Shown piece by piece: positions 59,473 to 64,000 of a stretch of 64,000 bases of DNA (its first letter is position 1; every line of letters starts with the position of its first letter). The notes under the pieces were generated by a model that was not told where the DNA came from, searched no databases, and was given only the letters and a program-made list of their open reading frames with translations. The translations under genes were made by a program, and so were the position numbers. The stretch is from Methylobacterium radiotolerans JCM 2831 (GTDB taxonomy: Bacteria; Pseudomonadota; Alphaproteobacteria; Rhizobiales; Beijerinckiaceae). Where the stretch lies: contig NC_010505.1 of assembly GCF_000019725.1 (NCBI RefSeq), forward strand, positions 4,139,001-4,203,000, given 5' to 3'.

Positions 59473-59585
59473 TTGCCAATCCGGCCCCGTCCGTGTAAGC
59501 GCACGGCGCGCCCCCGAGACACCCTTGGAGGCAGGGGCGCGCCGGGAAGGATGTGGCCGTCCGCCAGGGGCGGCCTTTTCGTTTT
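59473..59585 (+). promoter_or_regulatory. rplY leader: promoter, large stem-loop and intrinsic terminator (attenuator-like)
   Basis: TTGCCA at 59473-59478 and TGTAAG about 15 bp later could be a promoter starting near 59504. There, CGGCGCGCCCC (59504-59514) pairs perfectly over 11 bp with 59534-59544 around a 19-nt loop. A second hairpin, GGCCGTCC (59555-59562) with GGGCGGCC (59568-59575), is followed by TTTTCGTTTT, a textbook intrinsic terminator only 30 nt before the rplY ATG. There is no room for a promoter after it, so rplY must be reached by read-through, implying attenuation. Confidence 0.6.
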
Positions 59586-59615
59586 CCGGCTCCAGCAATC
59601 GTAAAGGATCACGCC

Positions 59616-60299
59616 ATGAGCGCTGTGAAGACGCTTGAGGCCGTGGCACGCGACCGGGTCGGCAAGGGGGCCGCCCGGGCCGTTCGTCGCCAGGGCCAGA
59701 TTCCCGCCGTCATCTACGGGGGCGGCCAGCCGCCGCAATCCATCGCGGTCGACCTCATCCGCACCCGCACCCTGATCTACGCCGGCGGCTTCAAGACCAC
59801 GCTGTTCGAGATCAACGCCGGCGGCAAGAAGGTCCGCGCGATCCCGCGCGACTTCCAGCTCGACCCGGTGACCGGCGTGCCGCTGCACGTCGACTTCCTG
59901 CGCGTCGTCTCGGGCCAGACCGTCACGGTCGAGGTGCCGGTGCACTTCGTCAACGAGGACGCGGCCCCCGGCATCAAGAAGCTCGGCGGCACCCTCAACA
60001 TCGTGGCCCACACGCTGAGCCTCGAGGTCGCCCCCGACCAGATCCCGGACGCGATCGAGGTCGACCTGACCGGCCGCGCGATCGGCGACGTCATCCACGT
60101 CTCCGACATCAAGATCCCGGCCGGCACCTACACCGGCGAGGCGACCGACCCGGTGGCCAACATCGTGCCGCCGACCGTGCTGGGCGCCGAGGTGGAGGCC
60201 GAGGAGGCCGCCATCGCCGAGGCGCAGTCGGCCGAGGCCGCCGAGGAGAAGGCCGAGGAATCCGCCGAGGACGAGAAGAAGGACGGCGAGGAGGCCTGA
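59616..60299 (+). CDS. rplY: 50S ribosomal protein L25/general stress protein Ctc
   Basis: Long (TL5/Ctc-type) L25 of 227 residues that binds 5S rRNA. The L25 domain begins LEAVARDRVGKGAARAVRRQGQIPAVIYGGG near residues 7-38 and the RAIPRDFQLDPVTGVPLHVDF segment marks the boundary to the Ctc C-terminal domain (VTVEVPVHFVNEDAAPGIK). The tail of about 40 residues is very acidic (Glu/Ala-rich), as in other alphaproteobacteria. AAAGGATC precedes ATG 59616. The usual downstream neighbour pth is not present; a terminator follows instead. Confidence 0.96.
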   Translation: MSAVKTLEAVARDRVGKGAARAVRRQGQIPAVIYGGGQPPQSIAVDLIRTRTLIYAGGFKTTLFEINAGGKKVRAIPRDFQLDPVTGVPLHVDFLRVVSGQTVTVEVPVHFVNEDAAPGIKKLGGTLNIVAHTLSLEVAPDQIPDAIEVDLTGRAIGDVIHVSDIKIPAGTYTGEATDPVANIVPPTVLGAEVEAEEAAIAEAQSAEAAEEKAEESAEDEKKDGEEA

Positions 60300-60326
60300 G
60301 CCTCGTCGCTCCCTGTCACGCGACGC

Positions 60327-60360
60327 GAGAGCCCCGGCCCTGCCGGGGCTCTCTGCGTTT
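60327..60360. terminator. Terminator between convergent rplY and pdxH
   Basis: GAGAGCCCCGGC (60327-60338) pairs perfectly with GCCGGGGCTCTC (60342-60353) around a 3-nt loop, then TGCGTTT. It lies 28 bp after the rplY stop and 17 bp from the pdxH stop, so it can serve both. Confidence 0.85.
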
Positions 60361-60369
60361 CGGCCGCGG

Positions 60370-61041
60370 TCAGGGATAGAGCCGCGCCCGGCTCCAGCCC
60401 GCGCCCGTCCGGGTGAAGCGCACGCGGTCGTGCAGGCGGAAGTCGCCGTTCTGCCAGAACTCGACGCTCACCGGCGCGATCCGGAACCCGGTCCAGTGCT
60501 CAGGCCGGGGGATCGGCCCGTCCCCGTAGCGCTCGGACAGCTCCGCCACCGCCGACATCAGCGTGGCGCGGTCCGCGAGCGGGCGGGATTGCTGGCTGGC
60601 GATCGCACCGAGGCGGCTCTCCCGGCGGCGGCTCTGGAAATAGGCGTCGGCCTCCGCGGCCGTGACCGGCGTGATCGGCCCGCGGGCCCGCACCTGCCGG
60701 CGCAGGCTCTTCCAGTGCAGCACCAGGGCGGCCTGGGGGTTCTGCGCCAGCTCCTCGCCCTTGGTGGACTGGGTGTTGGTGTAGAACACGAAGCCGCGGG
60801 CGTCGAAGTCCTTCAACAGGACCATCCGCACGTCCGGCAGCCCGTCCGATCCGGCGGTGGCGAGCGCCATCGCGTTCGCGTCCTCGGGCTCGGAGGCCTC
60901 GGCCTCCTTCATCCAGGCGGCGAACAGCCCGACGGGGTCCTCGCTCAGCGTGAAGTCCGCGCTCTTCGGGTCATCGGTCCTTAACTGATCCACGCCAAGA
61001 CTCCTGCCTGCCGCGTCCAGGGCCTGAGGGGGCACCGACAT
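60370..61041 (-). CDS. pdxH: Pyridoxamine 5'-phosphate oxidase
   Basis: FMN enzyme of 223 residues making pyridoxal 5'-phosphate. Diagnostic parts: AMALATAGSDGLPDVRMVLLKDFDARGFVFYTN near 56-88, the FMN-binding YTNTQSTKGEEL, ALVLHWKSLRRQVRARG near 103-119, and the C-terminal signature PEHWTGFRIAPVSVEFWQ, ending RLYP as in nearly all PdxH. Start at ATG 61041 (MSVPPQ). The PLP it makes is needed by enzymes such as Alr in this window. It is divergent from a small lipoprotein gene with 44 bp between the starts. Confidence 0.96.
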   Translation of the reverse strand: MSVPPQALDAAGRSLGVDQLRTDDPKSADFTLSEDPVGLFAAWMKEAEASEPEDANAMALATAGSDGLPDVRMVLLKDFDARGFVFYTNTQSTKGEELAQNPQAALVLHWKSLRRQVRARGPITPVTAAEADAYFQSRRRESRLGAIASQQSRPLADRATLMSAVAELSERYGDGPIPRPEHWTGFRIAPVSVEFWQNGDFRLHDRVRFTRTGAGWSRARLYP

Positions 61042-61085
61042 CGGCGTGTTCGGTCGAGCGAATAGCCCGTCGTGAGTCAGGTGTA

Positions 61086-61577
61086 ATGCGGGGATGCGCG
61101 TGTAAAGGGCCAAGCCGGCGGTCGCAGATCGGCGCGTCCGTCTCGGCCCTGTCTCTGGCGATGGTCCTGTGCGGCTGCAGCCAGCCACTGCTGGTCTTCC
61201 GGGGCGATCCCCCGGCGGCGGCGCGCGTGGTCGAGGAGCCGACCGTCACCGGCAGCATCGAGAAGCGGCCCGTGAGTTTCGGGGACGACCTCGCCGAGGA
61301 GGATTGGCGCCGGGCGCGGGCCGCCCTGAGCGTCGCCCTGGATCCGCAGGGCAACGGGCGCCCGGTCAAGTGGGACAACCCGGAGACCGGGCTTCACGGG
61401 TCGGTCAACCCGACCGGGCTGCCGTATGTCTCGGATGAGCTGATCTGCCGCAACTTCCTGGCATCGGTGATCGCGCCGAGCCGCAGCCGCTTCGTCCGCG
61501 GCACCGGCTGCAAGCTCTCGGGCGGACCGTGGACGCTCAAGCGCGTCCGGGCCGCGAGCGGCACCGGACGCTCCTGA
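61086..61577 (+). CDS. RT0821/Lpp0805-type surface lipoprotein
   Basis: Protein of 163 residues. A basic N-terminus and hydrophobic stretch (GASVSALSLAMVLCGCSQP) end in a lipobox-like LCGC, so it is likely a lipoprotein. The mature part VEEPTVTGSIEKRPVSFGDD and then DWRRARAALSVALDPQGNG and VKWDNPETGLHGSVNP fit the RT0821/Lpp0805 domain, a small beta-rich domain related to 17 kDa surface antigens. Two later cysteines (LICRNF, TGCKLSG) may form a disulphide. Function unknown. ATG 61086 faces pdxH across a short divergent region. Confidence 0.8.
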   Translation: MRGCACKGPSRRSQIGASVSALSLAMVLCGCSQPLLVFRGDPPAAARVVEEPTVTGSIEKRPVSFGDDLAEEDWRRARAALSVALDPQGNGRPVKWDNPETGLHGSVNPTGLPYVSDELICRNFLASVIAPSRSRFVRGTGCKLSGGPWTLKRVRAASGTGRS

Positions 61578-61633
61578 ACTCCGTCGACGTCGGGGGCCCC
61601 TGCCCGTGCGGCAGCGGGAGCGCCCCCGCGCCC

Positions 61634-61933
61634 TCAGTACGGATGCCCGTAATAGGGCCGCACGCGCAGGCGCGGCTGCGCCGCCGGCGGAGCGGCGTAG
61701 CGGGCCGCGGCCTCCGGGTCGTAGGTGCGGATATAGGGATCGAGGGCCGGGTCGCGGTAATTGCCGTTGTTGACCCCCGCCGAGCGATCGTTGCCGCTCA
61801 GCGCCGCGTAGGGCGAGAGGCCGCTGCCGCTGTCGCCGCCGCCACCGCCGCCACCGCCCCAGGCAAAGGCCGTCCCCGGGATGGCGGCGAGGAGCATCGC
61901 CGCGAGGGGCATCGTCAGCGTCTTGCGCGTCAT
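61634..61933 (-). CDS. Small exported Gly-rich hypothetical protein
   Basis: A 99-residue protein with a signal peptide (TRKTLTMPLAAMLLAAIPGT, cut near AFA), then WGGGGGGGGDSGSGLSPY and a Pro/Ala/Arg/Tyr-rich tail ending YYGHPY. GGAGACAGGAC provides a ribosome site for ATG 61933. No domain is recognised; low-complexity exported proteins like this are frequent in Methylobacterium. Convergent with the lipoprotein gene (56 bp between stops). Confidence 0.7.
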   Translation of the reverse strand: MTRKTLTMPLAAMLLAAIPGTAFAWGGGGGGGGDSGSGLSPYAALSGNDRSAGVNNGNYRDPALDPYIRTYDPEAAARYAAPPAAQPRLRVRPYYGHPY

Positions 61934-62276
61934 GTCCTGTCTCCGCACCACGTCATTGTCTGGCGAACGGTCCAGCTGGAGGTGGGGTTCCCCTCGGCGA
62001 GCCGCCACGGCCTCGCGACATTGTACCACCGCCCGCCAACACGCGTTTATTTGAAGGCCCGCGTTTCGATTTTTTCGGTTCACCGTCCAGAAATCGTCTC
62101 GCGCGTTAAGCTTGAACCGGTAGACAGCCACTCGGCCGTGCTTGATCGTGGTGCGGCGTAACAGCATTCGAGCCCGGCTCGACCGTATCCAGGGTCGGGA
62201 CCGGGCGCATACCGGGCCTGGCTGCCGTGAGCGTCGACACGAAATCCGGCACGCGGGGCATGAGGCTGACCGGCTG
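61934..62276. promoter_or_regulatory. Divergent intergenic region, AT-rich core
   Basis: The 343 bp separate two divergent genes. Around 62040-62120 the sequence becomes AT-rich (GTTTATTTGAAGG, TTTCGATTTTTTCGG, GTTAAGCTTGAACC), the likely site of promoters in both directions. No precise pair of promoter boxes or clear operator could be fixed. An in-frame ATG at 62142 exists but gives an extension that looks non-coding. Confidence 0.45.
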
Positions 62277-63893
62277 ATGGAGCGGGCGATCGGAGGCACG
62301 GACCGATCGTCGGCGGCCGGTGGCCGGGCTCCCACCCGGGCGGAGCCGCCGGCGTCCGGGACGCTCTCCCGCACCCGGACCGTCACCGTGTGGCTCGACC
62401 GACGGTCCCTGCGCGGCTGGCACATCCGCCTTCTCGACCAGCTCGGGCAGCGGCCCGACCATCGGATCCGGGTCGCCTGGGTGGAGCACGCGGAGGGCCT
62501 GCCGCCGAACGCGGAGCTCCTGTTCCGTCTGGAGGCCGCCATCCACGGCCTGCCCCGGCCGGGTCTGGCGACCGCCGCGGAACCGGTGGCCCTCGCCCCC
62601 TACGAGGCGAGCCCGGAGGGCCCGGAGCCCGGCGGGAGCGGCGCCGACCTCGTCCTCGACCTCTCGGGCAGCCCCGCGGAGCCGGGCTCGGCGCCGGCCT
62701 GGCGGCTCGACTACGACGGGATGCCGGGCGAGGCCGGCCTCCTCGCCGCCCTGTTCGCCCACGGAGCGCCGGTGGCGGCGCTGCGCGGGCCGGACGGCAG
62801 GCCGGTGGCGGTCGGCCGCCTGGGCGCGGAATCGCACACGGTGATGCTCGCGGCCTTCGAGGGCTACCTCGCGCGGACCATCACGCTGATCCTCGCCGCC
62901 CTCGACGGCGCCGCCTCGACGGAGCTTCCCGACGGCGCCGGGGCGCCCCTGAAGCCCGCGGCCGGCTACGACCTCGGCGGCCTGGGCGCGCGCCGTCGGG
63001 CCGCCGGTGGGCTCGCCCGGCAGATCGCGCGCAGGCTCTACGCCCTCTGCTTCCACGGCCCGCACTGGCGGGTGGGCTGGCGGCGGATCGCCGGCCCCGA
63101 CCTGATCGACCTGCGCCGGCATCCGGAGGGCGGCTGGCAGGTCCTCCCCGACGACGGGCGGCGCTTCTACGCCGACCCCTTCGCGATCGCCCGGGACGGC
63201 GCCGTGACCCTGTTCGTGGAGGAGTTCGACTACCGCCGCGGCAAGGGCGTGATCGCCGCGGTGGGCTTCGGGGAGAACGGGCCCCGCGGCCGGCCGGAGC
63301 CGGTGCTCGAGCTCGAGACCCACCTGTCCTACCCGTTCGTGTTCGAGGCGGACGGGCAGGTCTGGATGATCCCGGAATCCCACGCCTCCGGGACGATCGA
63401 CCTCTACCGGGCCACCGACTTCCCGCGCGGCTGGGTCCACGAGGCGGTGCTCCTGGACGGGGTCGTGGCCGGGGACGCGACCCTGCTGCAGCACGGCGGC
63501 CGCTGGTGGATGTTCGCCACGGTCCGGGCCGGCGGCGGCAGCTACTCCGACACGCTCCATCTCTGGCACGCGCCGCATTTCCGCGGGCCCTGGACGCCCC
63601 ACCGGCACAACCCGGTGCTGATCGACATCGGCTCCGCCCGGGCCGCGGGCCCGATCGTGGCGCGCGACGGCGGCCTGATCCGGCCCGTCCAGGATTGCCG
63701 ACAGGGCTACGGCGCGGCGCTCGGCCTCGCCCGGATCCTGCGCCTCGACGAGGAGGGCTACGCCCAGCGGGTCGAGACGCGCCTGCGGCCGGGGGCGGCC
63801 TGGCCGGGCACCCGCCTGCACATGCTGAGCGCGGCCGGCGGCTTCGAGTTCATCGACGGCTCGCACCGGGCCCGCCCCCGCCTCCTGGGCTGA
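62277..63893 (+). CDS. Glycosyltransferase-like protein with GINT1-type beta-propeller domain
   Basis: Protein of 538 residues in two parts. The N-terminal about 250 residues (RTVTVWLDRRSLRGWHIRLL at the start) resemble the bacterial formyltransferase-like or unknown domain often joined to the second part. The C-terminal part from about 290 has RRFYADPFAIARDGAVTLFVEEFDYRRGKG, HLSYPFVFEADGQVWMIPES and RWWMFATV, which match the five-bladed propeller-like domain of plant GINT1 (glucosamine inositolphosphorylceramide transferase 1) and bacterial relatives beside polysaccharide genes. It may act in surface glycan synthesis. No membrane segment is seen. Confidence 0.8.
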   Translation: MERAIGGTDRSSAAGGRAPTRAEPPASGTLSRTRTVTVWLDRRSLRGWHIRLLDQLGQRPDHRIRVAWVEHAEGLPPNAELLFRLEAAIHGLPRPGLATAAEPVALAPYEASPEGPEPGGSGADLVLDLSGSPAEPGSAPAWRLDYDGMPGEAGLLAALFAHGAPVAALRGPDGRPVAVGRLGAESHTVMLAAFEGYLARTITLILAALDGAASTELPDGAGAPLKPAAGYDLGGLGARRRAAGGLARQIARRLYALCFHGPHWRVGWRRIAGPDLIDLRRHPEGGWQVLPDDGRRFYADPFAIARDGAVTLFVEEFDYRRGKGVIAAVGFGENGPRGRPEPVLELETHLSYPFVFEADGQVWMIPESHASGTIDLYRATDFPRGWVHEAVLLDGVVAGDATLLQHGGRWWMFATVRAGGGSYSDTLHLWHAPHFRGPWTPHRHNPVLIDIGSARAAGPIVARDGGLIRPVQDCRQGYGAALGLARILRLDEEGYAQRVETRLRPGAAWPGTRLHMLSAAGGFEFIDGSHRARPRLLG

Positions 63894-63930
63894 GGGCGCC
63901 TTCTGGGCTGAGGGCGCCTGCTGGGCTGAG
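63885..63930 (+). repeat. 18-bp tandem repeat over the stop of the GINT1-like gene
   Basis: CTGGGCTGAGGGCGCCTT at 63885-63902 is repeated, with one change, at 63903-63920 and begins a third time at 63921. The first unit contains the TGA stop. After it, the last 70 bp of the window hold only GC-rich sequence with no gene seen. Confidence 0.7.
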
Positions 63931-64000
63931 CCCGGGCCGAACCGCCCCGTGCGGCCGCGCGCGGCCCCGTCGGTGCCGAACGGCACCCGCATACGGCTCG

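Noticed and set aside
59551..59604. 17-codon mini-frame before rplY as a possible leader peptide gene.
   Set aside because: The GGAAGG ribosome site is directly next to the ATG with no spacing and there is no codon run pointing to amino-acid attenuation; kept only as a remark in the leader finding.

Overview
High-GC (about 70 percent) alphaproteobacterial chromosomal DNA, most probably a Methylobacterium or close relative. The signs are a dihydrofolate-reductase-like gene that resembles the dihydromethanopterin reductase DmrA next to purF and cvpA, a MucR/Ros regulator, OpgG/OpgH, a PmtA-type phospholipid methyltransferase, many Tat signals and a CTTG-N18-CTTAT heat-shock promoter of alphaproteobacterial type in front of dnaK. 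The genus is inferred from gene content, not from a marker-gene comparison. I saw no rRNA, tRNA, CRISPR array, transposase or phage gene. The window looks like stable core chromosome with intergenic palindromic repeats.

Layout. 1-4 kb: YbdK-type ligase fragment, DmrA/DHFR-like reductase, SDR, purF and cvpA, all minus. 4-9 kb: alr, radA, minus-strand moaA, a DUF971 protein and a cupin. 9-14 kb: an L,D-transpeptidase and a divergent opgH/opgG pair for periplasmic glucans. 14-21.7 kb: zwf, an SDR, a Tat-exported GH10 xylanase, a membrane acyltransferase, a second large L,D-transpeptidase and dps. 21.8-29.7 kb: a Pat-like acyl-CoA-ligase/GNAT fusion, mucR, a membrane-anchored Mrr-like nuclease, DedA, a peroxiredoxin, a heptad-repeat membrane protein, YqgE and an exported protein.

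30-34.6 kb: dnaK, dnaJ, pmtA and a His/Gly-rich exported protein. 34.6-38 kb: an overlapping minus-strand nucleoside salvage operon cdd-punA-deoC-deoA. 38-41.4 kb: anti-sigma factor, ECF sigma factor, exported glutathione peroxidase and patatin phospholipase. 41.7-45.5 kb: ispG and kup. 46-49.3 kb: a two-subunit molybdenum hydroxylase and a small exported protein. 49.4-51.9 kb: a DUF1194 VWA-like protein, a 74-residue protein and a sirtuin. 51.9-59.4 kb: a likely catabolic unit made of a cysteine hydrolase, a GlxA/AraC regulator, a dihydropyrimidinase/hydantoinase and a complete polyamine-type ABC importer (ATPase, binding protein, two permeases). 59.5-64 kb: rplY with a two-hairpin leader, pdxH, two small envelope proteins and a GINT1-like glycosyltransferase.

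How the parts relate. The 51.9-59.4 kb block reads as uptake plus ring-opening of a cyclic amide (hydantoin, dihydropyrimidine or imide) under its own regulator. The Pat-like acetyltransferase fusion and the sirtuin could form the two arms of reversible lysine acylation. The ECF/anti-sigma pair, exported glutathione peroxidase, peroxiredoxin, Dps and DnaKJ give a strong stress-response flavour. Regulatory DNA worth notice: the dnaK heat-shock promoter, the rplY attenuator-like leader, an AT-rich palindrome before the molybdenum hydroxylase, an AT-rich island before mucR, and several convergent-gene terminators.
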